Part shown: positions 8,154 through 18,380 of the stretch, one piece after another | How the letters are laid out: every line of letters starts with the position of its first letter | How positions within the stretch are numbered: the first letter of the stretch is position 1 | NCBI RefSeq assembly: GCF_030915465.1 | Contig: NZ_CP133267.1 | Coordinates: forward strand, 868,001 to 932,000 | Length of the DNA: 64,000 nucleotides | Direction: 5' to 3' | Source of the DNA: Neobacillus sp. PS3-34 | GTDB taxonomy: Bacteria > Bacillota > Bacilli > Bacillales > Cytobacillaceae | Program-made: the position numbers and the translations under genes | The notes under the pieces: generated by a model | Told to the model about the DNA's origin: nothing | Database searches by the model: none | What the model saw: the letters and a program-made list of their open reading frames with translations, nothing else

Positions 8154-8384
8154 TTATTCGCCGATTTCTAAAAAAATCTTCTTCTGTTGTGATGATCCTG
8201 CTGCATAGACAACGGTTCGTATTGCCTTTGCAACGCGCCCCTGCTTTCCAATCACCTTACCCATGTCACTCTTGTTGACAGAAAGCTTATAGGTTACGCG
8301 TTGATCCTCTTCCACGACATTAACATGTACATCTTCCGGAAAATCAACAAGGGGCTTAACAATCGTTTCGATGAGCTGTTTCAT
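8154..8384 (-). CDS. khpA: KH-domain RNA-binding protein KhpA
   Basis: 76 residues of a single KH domain with the GKVIGKQGRVAKAIRTVV loop (GXXG type). In Firmicutes KhpA partners KhpB (Jag/EloR) to bind RNA and influence cell wall synthesis and division. It starts 11 nt after the rpsP stop and shares its promoter. The old name is ylqC. Confidence 0.95.
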   Translation of the reverse strand: MKQLIETIVKPLVDFPEDVHVNVVEEDQRVTYKLSVNKSDMGKVIGKQGRVAKAIRTVVYAAGSSQQKKIFLEIGE

Positions 8385-8395
8385 TTCAGTTGATA

Positions 8396-8668
8396 TTACT
8401 TGCCAAGTTTAGCATTATGGAATTTTTCCATGATGCCTTCTTTAGAGAACAAGTTGCGTACTGTGTCAGATGGTTTAGCGCCATCCTTAAGCCACTTAAG
8501 AACAAGTTCTTCGTTAAGATTAACAGCTGCAGGTTGAGCAACCGGATTGTAAGTTCCTACAACTTCGATGTAACGTCCGTCACGAGGAGAACGAGAATCT
8601 GCTACTACAATACGATAGAAAGGGGATTTTTTAGCTCCCATACGTTTTAAACGAATTTTAACTGCCAT
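8396..8668 (-). CDS. rpsP: 30S ribosomal protein S16
   Basis: 90 residues, [20 protein letters not shown], with the conserved [20 protein letters not shown] segment. The ATG at 8668 follows GGAGGTG; ten upstream codons open in frame are leader. It heads the rpsP-khpA stretch behind a strong promoter. Confidence 0.97.
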   Translation of the reverse strand: MAVKIRLKRMGAKKSPFYRIVVADSRSPRDGRYIEVVGTYNPVAQPAAVNLNEELVLKWLKDGAKPSDTVRNLFSKEGIMEKFHNAKLGK

Positions 8669-8708
8669 TTTAAATAAGCACCTCCGAATATGTTTCACAC
8701 AAGATAGA

Positions 8709-8737
8709 ATATTATCAAAAAGTAAAAGGTTTGTAAA
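8709..8737 (-). promoter_or_regulatory. SigA-type promoter of rpsP
   Basis: TTTACA (8732-8737), 17-base spacer, TAATAT (8709-8714) on the minus strand, 40 bp upstream of the rpsP start in the gap after ffh. Confidence 0.85.
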
Positions 8738-8767
8738 GTGTTTTTTCTTTACAGACGATTTTTTTGT

Positions 8768-10120
8768 TTAAAAAGGGTTGAATGGCAGCTTAAAGCCGCC
8801 TTTTTTCTTGCCTTTTTGCTGCATGCCTGTCATTTGCTTCATCATTTTTTTCATATCTTCAAACTGCTTCAGCAAACGGTTTACCTCAGGAACAGTTCGA
8901 CCGCTCCCTTTGGCAATCCTCTTTTTGCGATTGGCATTGATAATTTCAGGCTGGTTTTTTTCCGCTGTCGTCATCGATTGGATAATCGCTTCGACATGGG
9001 CAATTTGTTTTTCGTCGATTTGAAGATTGTTTAACCCCTTGATTTTGTTTGCACCTGGCATCATTTTCAAAAGCTCGTCAAGAGGCGCCAATTTCCGAAC
9101 CTGTCCAAGCTGATCCAAAAAGTCTTCAAGCGTGAAAGTGGCAGTCCGCATTTTTTGTTCAAGCTCTTTTGCTTTCTCCTCATCCACATTCGCCTGTGCT
9201 TTTTCGATCAATGTCAGCACGTCACCCATACCAAGGATTCGTGACGCCATCCTCTCTGGATGGAACGGTTCGATTGCATCCATTTTTTCACCAAGACCTA
9301 CAAACTTAATAGGAGTTTGGGTTACAGCGCGAATCGAAAGTGCCGCACCGCCGCGTGTATCGCCATCGAGCTTAGTTAAAACAACTCCGGTAAGTCCGAG
9401 CTGTTCATTGAAGCTTTGAGCAACATTCACGGCATCCTGCCCGGTCATCGCATCAACGACAAGGAATATTTCATCGGGCTTTGTCAGCTCTTTGATGTCT
9501 TTTAACTCATCCATCAATGATTCGTCTACATGAAGACGCCCGGCTGTATCAATAAGCACATAATCATGATGTTCTTCCTTCGCTTTTGCAATCGCCTGTT
9601 TTGCAATTTCAACCGGGCTTACTTGGTCTCCTAGTGAAAAAACAGGCATACTTAGCTGCTTGCCAAGCGTTTCGAGCTGCTTGATTGCAGCAGGGCGATA
9701 GATATCGGCAGCAGCAAGGAGCGGTTTCCGATTATACTTCTTGCGAAGCAAATTTGCCAGCTTCCCAGTGGTTGTCGTTTTACCGGCACCCTGAAGACCT
9801 ACCATCATAATGACAGTTGGAGGCCGGTTTGAAACAGCAATCTTGCTCTGTTCGCCACCCATAAGCTCAGTCAGTTCATCATTAACAATCTTGATAATCT
9901 GCTGTCCTGGAGTTAAGCTTTTCAGGACCTCCTGGCCTACGGCACGCTCGCTTACTTTCTTAACAAAGTCTTTTACAACCTTGAAGTTTACGTCGGCTTC
10001 CAGAAGGGCAAGGCGAACTTCCCTCATCATTTCTTTAACATCCGCTTCATTTACTTTCCCTTTTCCGCGGATTTTTTGAATCGTACTCTGCAGTCGGTCG
10101 GCTAATCCTTCAAATGCCAT
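8768..10120 (-). CDS. ffh: Signal recognition particle GTPase Ffh
   Basis: Binds signal sequences and 4.5S/scRNA and targets ribosomes to the membrane with FtsY. 450 residues: N domain (LQSTIQKIRGKGKVNEADVK), G domain with GLQGAGKTTTTGKLA, the insertion-box region DIYRPAAIKQL, DTAGRLH and TKLDGDTRGGA, then a methionine-rich M domain ending KKGGFKLPFNPF. It follows ylxM by 11 nt. Confidence 0.98.
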   Translation of the reverse strand: MAFEGLADRLQSTIQKIRGKGKVNEADVKEMMREVRLALLEADVNFKVVKDFVKKVSERAVGQEVLKSLTPGQQIIKIVNDELTELMGGEQSKIAVSNRPPTVIMMVGLQGAGKTTTTGKLANLLRKKYNRKPLLAAADIYRPAAIKQLETLGKQLSMPVFSLGDQVSPVEIAKQAIAKAKEEHHDYVLIDTAGRLHVDESLMDELKDIKELTKPDEIFLVVDAMTGQDAVNVAQSFNEQLGLTGVVLTKLDGDTRGGAALSIRAVTQTPIKFVGLGEKMDAIEPFHPERMASRILGMGDVLTLIEKAQANVDEEKAKELEQKMRTATFTLEDFLDQLGQVRKLAPLDELLKMMPGANKIKGLNNLQIDEKQIAHVEAIIQSMTTAEKNQPEIINANRKKRIAKGSGRTVPEVNRLLKQFEDMKKMMKQMTGMQQKGKKKGGFKLPFNPF

Positions 10121-10131
10121 CCTGCCGCCTC

Positions 10132-10470
10132 CTAATCTAATTTCTCCAGCTCGGCAACTGCATTGAGCAGTACCTGCTTGGAAGGGATTTCTTCATTCAA
10201 TAATTCTTTCATTTTGGTTAAAAGGGTGCTGCGCTCTTGAAACTTTTGAAACAATAGCAGCTTCTCCTCGTACTCCTCAAGCATTGCTTCTGTACGCTTA
10301 ATATTATCATAAACTGCCTGGCGGCTGACATCGTATTCTTCAGCAATTTCCCCAAGAGAATAGTCATCCAAATAATAGAGAGACATATAGCTTTGCTGCT
10401 TCGGTGTTAACAACGATTGGTAAAAATCATAGAGAAAGTTTATTCTCGTTGTCTTTTCAAGCATGCTCAT
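10132..10470 (-). CDS. ylxM: YlxM, helix-turn-helix SRP-associated protein
   Basis: 112 residues of the UPF0122 family. Residues about 20-60 ([41 protein letters not shown]) form a sigma-70 region-4-like helix-turn-helix. Always found next to ffh in Firmicutes; work in streptococci links it to SRP function. It has its own strong promoter (10505-10533), separating it from ftsY. Confidence 0.93.
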   Translation of the reverse strand: MSMLEKTTRINFLYDFYQSLLTPKQQSYMSLYYLDDYSLGEIAEEYDVSRQAVYDNIKRTEAMLEEYEEKLLLFQKFQERSTLLTKMKELLNEEIPSKQVLLNAVAELEKLD

Positions 10471-10504
10471 CCCTCCTTGTTAAGTGAAAAGCCTTTACAT
10501 TGCT

Positions 10505-10533
10505 AGTTTACACAGCGGGCTTTGCCCTGTCAA
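10505..10533 (-). promoter_or_regulatory. SigA-type promoter of ylxM-ffh
   Basis: TTGACA (10528-10533), 17-base spacer, TAAACT (10505-10510). The spacer itself contains GGGC-AAA-GCCC, a short inverted repeat centred between the two boxes. Confidence 0.85.
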
Positions 10534-10570
10534 TGAATTACGCAACAGACAGACTACTAAAAAATGAAAA

Positions 10571-11553
10571 CTATTCGCTTTCAATCTGGTCTGCGAATAG
10601 ACCGTAAACGTATTTTTCAGCGTCAAATTCCTGAAGGTCATCCATCTTTTCGCCAAGCCCTACAAATTTGACCGGAATCCTTTGTTCGTTTCTGATCGCC
10701 AGGACAATCCCGCCTTTTGCTGTTCCATCCAGCTTCGACAAAACAATCCCCGAGACATCCGTAACTTCCTTAAACGTTTTTGCTTGTATAAGCGCATTTT
10801 GTCCCGTTGTCGCATCAAGAACAAGCAGGACTTCATGCGGAGCGCCTGGTATTTCACGTTCAATAACCCTTTTTACTTTTTCCAGTTCTTTCATTAAATT
10901 GACTTTATTTTGAAGCCTGCCCGCTGTGTCACATAATAAAATATCTGCTTTTCGGGATTTAGCAGCCTGAATGGCATCGAACATTACTGCGGCAGGGTCT
11001 GATCCCTCGGCCTGCTTAATCACTTCCACCCCAACCCGGTCTCCCCAAACCTCAAGCTGTTCGATCGCTCCAGCCCGGAACGTATCACCTGCAGCCATAA
11101 GAACGGTTTTGCCTTCACTTTTAAACTTATGTCCCAGCTTGCCGATCGTCGTCGTTTTACCGACGCCGTTTACACCTACAAATAAGATGACTGTCAACGC
11201 ATTTTCCTGAAGGTTCAGCTTGGAGGATTGCTCTTCTCCCCCATTGTAAATATCGACTAGCTTTTCAGAAATGACACTTTGCACTTCCTGCGGATCTTGG
11301 ATATTCCGGCGCTTGACCTCCATTTTAAGCTCGTCAATCAGCTTCATAACCGTATCAAAACCCACATCTGCCTGAATCAGGATTTCTTCCAATTCTTCAA
11401 AAAAGTCTTCATCTACTTTACGGTATCTGGCAACCAGATCGTTCATTTTTCCAGAAAAGCTGTTACGGGTCTTTGTAAGGCCTCTTTAAATTTTTCGGAT
11501 ACACTATCCGTTTGCTTTGTGATTTTTTCTTTTAATTTTTTAAAAAAGCTCAT
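10571..11553 (-). CDS. ftsY: SRP receptor FtsY, frameshifted in its N-terminal helix
   Basis: Membrane-associated receptor GTPase for Ffh. Corrected length 327 residues: [20 protein letters not shown] at the start (ATG 11553), then after the break [58 protein letters not shown] and [10 protein letters not shown]. The break is at about 11482-11486, where GAGGCCTT is read and GAGGGCCTT restores [11 protein letters not shown]: one G lost at GGGCC. Without this the first frame ends after 35 codons. It follows smc by 17 nt. Confidence 0.96.
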
Positions 11554-11570
11554 ATGCCCACTTCCTTAAC

Positions 11571-14500
11571 TTAAGATTCGACAAGCTCCTTCGATTCCTC
11601 AAGCCGGACCGAGACCAGCTTGGAAACTCCCGATTCCTGCATTGTTACTCCGTATAAGACATCCGCTTCCTCCATCGTGCCTTTCCGGTGGGTAATAACG
11701 ATAAACTGAGTTTCGGCACTGTAGCGTTTTAAATATTGGCTGAAACGATGAACATTAGCCTCATCAAGCGCAGCTTCGACCTCATCGAGGATACAAAATG
11801 GAACAGGACGGATCTTCAAAATTGAAAACAGGAGTGCAATTGCCGTCAGTGCCCGTTCTCCTCCAGATAATAATCCCAGATTCTGAAGCTTCTTCCCAGG
11901 AGGCTGAGCGACGATTTCTACTCCTGTATTTAACAGGTCTTCTGGATCTGTCAGCCTTAAATCAGCTCTTCCGCCTCCGAACAATGCTTTGAAAACAGGT
12001 TCGAAGTGGGAGCGTATCCCTTCAAAGGTTTGTGCAAACCTCTTCTTCATCTCAATATCCATTTCACCGATTACGAGGAACAGTGTATCCTTCGCTTCCT
12101 GTAAATCCGTTTTTTGTTCAAGTAAAAATTCATAGCGTTCCGATACCCGGTCATATTCCTCGATCGCTCCAAGGTTAACACTTCCAAGCTCTTCAATTGC
12201 AAGCTTGATCAGTTTTACTTTTTTCTTGGCCTCTTCCGCAGGAATCGTTAATGGGTACTGATCCTTAGCTGCCTCAAAGGATAATAAATATTCTTCGCGC
12301 AGATGGGCAAGTCGGTTTTCCAATTCGACATCAAATCGGTTTAACTTTATTTCCTCATCCTTGAGAACTACAACAAGACCTTTATGGCGGCGTTTAAGCT
12401 CTCTTGCTTCTATTTCTTCATCCTCAAGGTTTGTTTGAAGCTTGAGGCGCTCTTCTCGTCGGGTTGAAATAAGCTTAATTGTCTCTTCTTTGTCCTTCTG
12501 TTTGGTTTTTGCGGCAGCTTCAAGTTGTTCTTCGCCTGAAGAGCTGTTGGTCATTTCTGAAGAAAGCAGCTGCAAATCCTCTGTAAAGATGGCCAGCTTT
12601 TGTTCGCTTTCCTCCAAATCCTGCTTAACAGCAGCAAAGCGTTCACGCGCATGGGAAAACTGCTCATTTTTCGAGGCATATTCCACTTTTAACTCACTGA
12701 TTATATTGAGCAAAGCCTCTTTAGACGTTAAATCACTTGTTTTTTGTTCAGTCATACGGATAATAAGGGCATCCAGGGACGCAATTTCATCCGAATAGGC
12801 TTCAAGCATTTTCTTTAATTCCCGTTCCCTTGCAGTTAGGGTCGAATTTTCCTCCGAATATTGTCCCTTCTCCAAATCATAAATGGCAAGTCGGTCGTTG
12901 ATGTTTTTCTCTTCTAATTCAGCTTCACGAAGATCTCCTTTAAGCTCCTGTTCTTTCAATCGGAGCTCCTCGCCCGTCTTTCTTATCGCTTCAAGACCGC
13001 TTTCATGCTTACTAATATCTTCCTTCAAGGATTTCACAAGCATTTCAAGCTTGGACGTCTTATCTTCCATATCTGCAATTTTTTCTTTCAGGTCATCCAA
13101 TTCGCCCTTTCGAGTGAGGAGCGAGGACGATTTTTGCTTCATTGCCCCTCCGGTCATAGACCCTCCTGGATTCACAATATCGCCTTCGAGTGTGACCATA
13201 CGGGAACGATACTGAAGGATTTTTGCCAAATCATTGGCTCCCTTCAGATCTTTCGTCACAATGACGTTCCCCAAAAGATTGTTCATAACTTCAGCGTATT
13301 TAGATTCGAAGGACACCAGGCTGACGGCCGTACCGACAAAAGAAGGATGACCTTGAATCGAGGAGAGCTGAACTGAAGAAAGCGGACGCCCTTTGATGAC
13401 ACTTAACGGGAGGAAGGTGGCTCGCCCATATGAATTCTGCTTCAAAAATTGGATCGCCGTTCTTGCACTCTGTTCCGTATCTACAACAACATGCTGAAGC
13501 GCTCCACCAAGAGCTGTTTCCAGTGCGGTTTCAAATTGCTTTGGGACCTGAAGTAGTTCTGCAACTGCTCCTTCAATTCCAGAGAGCCTGTTTCCACGGG
13601 CTTTTAGAATCTCCTTAACTCCCTGGAAAAAGCCAGCGAAATCCTCCTCCATATCCTCAAGCATATCTTTCCTTGATTTTGCCTGTTGCAGGAATTGATA
13701 TGCCTGATAGAGCGTCTTCTCCTGTTTTTCATAACTGTTTCTTTCTGTCTCTAGCCTGCGCTGGGATTCTCTGAAGGAATCCGCCTGTTTTTCAATCTCC
13801 TGCCGAAGCTCTTTAATCTCACCCTGTATTTTGGCTTTCTTTGCCTCGGCCAGTTGACGATCCTCTAAATATTTCACATTTTCTTCATCAAGCCGCGTAT
13901 TTTTTCGCATCTGCTGCTCAAGCTGCTGCCCAATATATTTAAGTTCATTTTTTGCGCCTGCTGGTTGTTGAGAAGCTCAATATACTCACTTTTTAATGAA
14001 TCTATCTTTTCGTCGATATTTTCACTGTACAGTTGAAGCTTTTCTTGTTTTTCCTTCAGCTGCGACTGCAAAGCCTTTGCTTGTTCACCGAGGGATGTAA
14101 CCGCAGTTTCCTGCTGTTCCTTTTGTGTCGTGAGGACGTTGAGTTTTTCGGAAATCTCCTGGATATTCCGTTCAAGCTGTGATTTATTTTGAACAGCGTT
14201 TTTCTTACGCTCCTTCAAAACCTCTTTTCGCCCTTCAAGCTTCTCAAGTTCCTCACTTGCGTATAAGAGAACGTTTTGTAAATCACTGATTGATTCATCA
14301 AGAGCTGTAATATGATCCCTTTTTTCTTCAATTCTAGCTTCTTTTGTTTGCAATTCAGAGGAAATCTTTATCTCCTCGTTTTTATGGTCCTCAAGCTGCT
14401 CAGAAATATTTTTCCATTTTTGATGTAAATCCTCGATTTCATAAACCGTTAAAGCTACTTCTATCTTTTCAAGTTCATCTTTTTTTTCAATAAAATCCTT

Positions 14501-15136
14501 GGCAATCGATGCCTGGATTTTCAAGGGTTCCACCTGTCCTTCAAGCTCGTGAAGAATATCCTGGACACGGTTGAGGTTTTCCTGGGTCTCTGTCAGTTTC
14601 ACTTCTGCTTTTTTCTTGCGGTTTTTATATTTTAAAACACCTGCCGCTTCTTCAAAAATGGTCCTGCGGTCCTCTGCCTTACTATTTAAAATTTCTTCCA
14701 CTTTTCCCTGACTGATGATAGAAAAAGCTTCTCTGCCAAGTCCGGAATCCATAAATAGATCAATAATATCCTTCAGCCTGCATTGCTGTTTATTGATGAG
14801 GAATTCACTTTCGCCTGAACGATAAACCCTTCTTGTCACACTTACTTCGTTGTAGTCAATCGCAAGACCTTGATCCTCATTGTCGAGGGTAAGCGTCACT
14901 TCTGCAATATTTAGCGGTTTTCGTGAATCGCTTCCTGCAAAAATGATGTCTTCCATTTTTGTACCTCTCAGCGATTTAGCCGACTGTTCCCCTAGTACCC
15001 AGCGGATTGCATCAATTATATTGCTTTTCCCGCTGCCATTGGGACCGACTACGGCTGTCACACCTGGTACAAACTCAACACCAATTCGTTCCGCGAAGGA
15101 TTTGAAACCAATGACATCCAACCGTTTTAAATACAT
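11571..15136 (-). CDS. smc: Chromosome partition protein Smc, frameshifted in the first coiled-coil arm
   Basis: Condensin ATPase that organises and segregates the chromosome with ScpA/ScpB. Corrected length 1188 residues, the normal size. N-terminal head with GPNGSGKSN (residues 31-39) and ALDYNEVSVTRRVY-type region; long coiled coil; hinge around GYLEGAVAELLQV/GGALQHVVVD and the GDIVNPGGSMTGG segment; second arm; C-terminal head with LLSGGERALTAIALLF signature and PVPFCILDEVEAALDEANV Walker B. The frame breaks at 13953-13957, where GCAGGCGCAAAAAATG is read and an extra C (GGCC) gives QAAKNELKYIGQQLEQQ. It follows rnc closely. Confidence 0.97.
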
Positions 15137-15177
15137 GTATTTTCCTCCTTAGGCGGGCTGGCATCATACTCTTTATG

Positions 15178-15922
15178 TTAGCTTTCTGCTTTTGATTTTA
15201 ATTTTCCCAGGGCCATCTGAGCAGCATGCTGTTCTGCTTCTTTTTTCGATCTGCCTGTACCAGTGCCCAATTCCTGCCCGTTTAAAGAAACAAGAGATAC
15301 AAATTCCCGATTGTGGGCAGGCCTTTTCCTGAAGGACCCGGTATTCGATTGCTCCCGTTCCATCTCTTTGTACCAGCTCCTGAAGCTGGCTTTTAAAATC
15401 CATCACATGAGAAAAAGCACCGGCATTAATTTTAGGAAATACGACTTTGTCGAGAAACTCTGTTACCTGCTCAATTCCTTTGTCCAAATAGAGAGCTCCA
15501 ATGAAGGCTTCGAAAACGTCTGCAAGCAGTGCAGGTCTTTCCCTTCCGCCTGTCATTTCTTCTCCTTTACCAAGAAGGATCATTTTCCCAAATGCTAGAT
15601 CATTGGCAAAGGAAACAAGGGAAGGTTCACAAACAATCGCTGCTCTTAACTTAGTAAGTTCTCCCTCGCTCATCATTGGGTATTTCTTAAAAAGAAACTG
15701 TGAAACAGTCAGCTCCAAAACAGCGTCTCCTAAAAATTCAAGCCTTTCGTTATCTTCAAAAGGCTTCCTGCGATGCTCATTCACATATGATGAATGGGTA
15801 AAAGCTTGTTTTAATAATGATTCATTTTCAAATTGTATTCCCATATATTTCTGAAAATCCTTAAACAGATTTTCTTTTGCGCGATTAATATTCATCTCAA
15901 TTTCCCTTTCATTTTTGCGCAT
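15178..15922 (-). CDS. rnc: Ribonuclease III, frameshifted before the dsRBD
   Basis: Double-strand-specific endoribonuclease for rRNA processing and toxin/antisense RNA control. Catalytic domain with the signature [20 protein letters not shown] and [19 protein letters not shown]-terminal dsRNA-binding domain [19 protein letters not shown]...[16 protein letters not shown]. The two are in different frames, with two bases missing at 15320-15324: AAAAGGCCTGCC is read and AAAAGGGCCCTGCC gives EKGPAHN. Corrected length 248 residues. I chose the ATG at 15922 for its GGTGG site and because the length then matches B. subtilis; an ATG nine codons later is possible. Confidence 0.95.
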
Positions 15923-15953
15923 CGTATTTCCACCCAGCTTTCTAGTAGAGCGC

Positions 15954-15998
15954 CCTGCTGGCCCCTAAAAATATCATACCTTCAGCAGGAAATGATAT
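15954..15998 (-). other. Pseudoknot-like structure in the rnc leader
   Basis: Two 7-bp inverted repeats interleave: CCTGCTG (15954-15960) with CAGCAGG (15983-15989), and ATATCAT (15971-15977) with ATGATAT (15992-15998). Read on the transcribed minus strand, loop sizes are 2, 5 and 10 nt, which suits an H-type pseudoknot; otherwise the two hairpins exclude each other. It lies about 32 nt upstream of the rnc start codon. Function is inferred only. Confidence 0.5.
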
Positions 15999-16015
15999 CC
16001 CTTCTATAATACAGA

Positions 16016-16045
16016 AGAAAGCCCCGTTTGAAAACGGAGCTTTGC
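16016..16045 (-). terminator. Terminator of acpP
   Basis: AAAGCTCCGTTT and AAACGGGGCTTT pair round two bases on the minus strand with T-rich sequence after, 15 bp past the acpP stop. It makes rnc depend on readthrough or its own start. Confidence 0.8.
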
Positions 16046-16059
16046 AAGAAATCCAACGA

Positions 16060-16293
16060 TTATTTAGTGCTATTTATGTAATTAACAGCATCGCCAACTG
16101 TGCCGATTTTTTCAGCATCATCGTCAGAAATTTCCATATCGAACTCATCTTCTAATTCCATTACCAATTCAACTACATCTAGTGAATCAGCACCTAAATC
16201 TTCTTTAAACGAAGCTTCAAGGGTTACTTGAGACTCATCTACACCAAGACGGTCCACGATGATTTTTGTTACGCGTTCTAATACATCAGTCAT
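16060..16293 (-). CDS. acpP: Acyl carrier protein
   Basis: 77 residues; carries fatty acyl chains on a phosphopantetheine arm attached to the serine of [16 protein letters not shown] (ADSLD motif). Acidic helices typical of ACP. Ribosome site AGGGGAGGTGA. Normally 60-100 bp after fabG; here the gap is 387 bp because a repeat is inserted, and the gene appears to have its own promoter just upstream. Confidence 0.98.
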   Translation of the reverse strand: MTDVLERVTKIIVDRLGVDESQVTLEASFKEDLGADSLDVVELVMELEDEFDMEISDDDAEKIGTVGDAVNYINSTK

Positions 16294-16316
16294 GCTTGTT
16301 CACCTCCCCTCAAGCT

Positions 16317-16345
16317 ATTATAGAGTATAACATCAAAATAATAAA
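16317..16345 (-). promoter_or_regulatory. Probable acpP promoter
   Basis: A perfect TATAAT (16317-16322) preceded at 17 bases by a weak TTTATT (16340-16345) on the minus strand. It lies between the inserted repeat and acpP. Confidence 0.6.
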
Positions 16346-16371
16346 TCAATAAATGAAAAAAGAAATGTGAA

Positions 16372-16610
16372 AGCGCCTTGTTCACCCCCGACAAGCATAA
16401 GACGCACCTCGCAGGATGCCTACCACACTGACTAAACTTCTTTGCTGGCATGCGACGAGGTGAACATTAACTCCCCGATTACCCTATACCGCAGGAGCAC
16501 CCATCAAAGCGGGATGATAAAGACCTATTATTCAAAGAATTATCTCAGTCTTTACTTCATTTTCCTGCCCTCCGGAGAGGGGGGCTTATGACCTCGAGGG
16601 GGTAGGCGCT
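16372..16610. repeat. Fold-back intergenic repeat between fabG and acpP
   Basis: The ends are imperfect inverted repeats: left AGCGCC...ACCCCC...CATAAG, right CTTATG...GGGGGT...GGCGCT. Inside lies a further imperfect hairpin (CACCTCG near 16405, CGAGGTG near 16453). No coding frame and no clear target duplication were found. The end sequence AAGCGCCTTGTTC recurs at 541-575 and is one I recall from many Bacillaceae intergenic regions. The whole gap 16294-16680 holds only this and the acpP promoter. Confidence 0.65.
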
Positions 16611-16680
16611 GGAACTGGACATCAAAACCTTTGCCAAAAACTAGATTATTAATTACTTAACATGAATTGTAAAAAGTTAT

Positions 16681-17424
16681 TTACATTACCATTCCGCCGT
16701 CAATATGCAGCGTTTGTCCTGTCATATAAGAACTGTCGTCTGACGCAAGGAAGGCCGTTACTTTTGCGATATCCTTAGGTTCCCCAAAACGCGCCAAAGG
16801 AATCATCTTCAACATTTCTGTCTTTACTTCCTCCGTAAGCTTCTCGGTCATATCTGTCGTAATAAATCCTGGAGCAATCGCATTGACCGTAATATGCCGG
16901 GATGCGAGTTCCTTTGCAGTCGTTTTCGTCAAGCCGATCACTCCCGCCTTTGCAGCCACGTAATTGGCCTGCCCTGGATTTCCGCTCACGCCAACAATAG
17001 ATGCAATATTGATGATTCTGCCATTCCGTTGTTTCATCATCTGGCGCGTCACAGCTTTGGTGCAAAGAAAAACGCCTTTTAAGTTAATGTTGATGACATC
17101 ATCCCATTCTTCTTCCTTCATCCTCATTAAAAGGTTATCCCTGGTAATACCGGCATTGTTAACGAGTACATCAAGTTTTCCGAAGCGGTCAATCGTTTCC
17201 TTCACCATTGCACTCACTGATTCAGAATCCGACACATCACACTTCACTGCGAAGGCATCTCTTCCCATTGCTTTAATTTCGTCAACTGTTTCATTCGCTT
17301 TCGCTTCACTGCCAGAGAAATTTACCGCAATATTTGCTCCCTGCCTAGCAAGCTCCAGGGCAATTTCCCTGCCAATGCCGCGGGACGCTCCAGTTACCAG
17401 TACCGCTTTTCCATCCAGATTCAT
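16681..17424 (-). CDS. fabG: 3-oxoacyl-[ACP] reductase
   Basis: NADPH-dependent ketoreductase of type II fatty acid synthesis; short-chain dehydrogenase fold. 247 residues with the nucleotide-binding [15 protein letters not shown], the NNAG motif ([17 protein letters not shown]), catalytic Ser in IINIASIVG and YVAAKAG (Tyr-xxx-Lys), and a C-terminal [10 protein letters not shown]. The start overlaps the fabD stop by 4 nt. Confidence 0.98.
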   Translation of the reverse strand: MNLDGKAVLVTGASRGIGREIALELARQGANIAVNFSGSEAKANETVDEIKAMGRDAFAVKCDVSDSESVSAMVKETIDRFGKLDVLVNNAGITRDNLLMRMKEEEWDDVININLKGVFLCTKAVTRQMMKQRNGRIINIASIVGVSGNPGQANYVAAKAGVIGLTKTTAKELASRHITVNAIAPGFITTDMTEKLTEEVKTEMLKMIPLARFGEPKDIAKVTAFLASDDSSYMTGQTLHIDGGMVM

Positions 17425-18367
17425 AGGTTATCCTCCTTTAATGCTTCTATTACAGAAAGTCCGCTTTCCTCATCAAAAACAGAATACGTTTTTACTGTCC
17501 GGTCGATTTTTTTGACTAATCCGGATAAAACCTTCCCAGGTCCGACCTCAATAAAAGTATCTACACCCAAAGCGATCATTTTCTTTACAGAGTCCTCCCA
17601 TAAGACAGGAGAGAATAACTGTTCAATTAATTTTCCCTTTATTTCAGAAGCATTGCTCATTGGCTCAGCAGTTACATTCGCAATAACAGGAATACTCGCA
17701 TCCTTCATATGAATTTCGTCCAGCACAGCGGATAATTGCTCTGCTGCAGGCTTCATTAGGCTCGAGTGGAATGGACCGCTTACTTCGAGTGGAATGACCC
17801 TTTTCGCTCCAGCGTCTTTTGCCTGTATACCGGCTAATTCTACTCCGTTTTTAGAGCCTGATATGACGATTTGTCCAGGACAGTTCAAATTGGCAAGCTG
17901 CACTGGATGACCGGATTCAGTAATCCGGGCAGTCACTTCAGATAGCTTTTCCCTATCGAGGCCGAGAACTGCCGCCATCGTACCCTCACCATTAGGAACT
18001 GCCTTTTCCATGAACTCTCCTCTTTTCCGGACAGCATAAACCGCTTCCTCAAAGGTAAGGGTTCCAGCCGCGACGAGTGCTGTATACTCCCCAAGGCTAT
18101 CGCCGGCAACATAATCTGCTTTAATACCGGAATTCCGGAAGAATTCCAAAATGGCAATGCTTGTTGTTAATAGGGCGGCTGTGCGTTGAAGGTTAATGTA
18201 AGTTCTTCCTGCGGACCTTCAAAAATCAGCCTGCTCAAATCAATTTTCAATTTGCTATCCGCTTGTTCAAAGACGTTTTGGACATTGGGATATTTCTCAG
18301 AAAGGCCTTTTCCCATTCCAACTGTCTGTGAACCCTGTCCAGGAAACAAAAATGCTATTTTACCCAT
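17421..18367 (-). CDS. fabD: Malonyl CoA-ACP transacylase, frameshifted, with an altered active-site box
   Basis: Loads malonyl groups onto ACP. Corrected length 315 residues: [19 protein letters not shown] at the start, nucleophile elbow [14 protein letters not shown], and [14 protein letters not shown] with the catalytic His. The frame breaks at 18173-18178, where CAGCCGCCC is read and CAGCCGGCCC gives [12 protein letters not shown]. The elbow is normally GHSLGEY; here the codon is GAT instead of CAT (base 18101), which turns GGCC into GGCG. I regard both as sequence errors. It overlaps fabG by 4 nt and follows plsX. Confidence 0.96.
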
Positions 18368-18380
18368 AAAAACACTCCCT

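Noticed and set aside
15940..16000. Third copy of the AGCGCC repeat near the rnc leader
   Set aside because: Only a few bases (GAGCGCC-like) match, and the region is better explained by its own interleaved hairpins.
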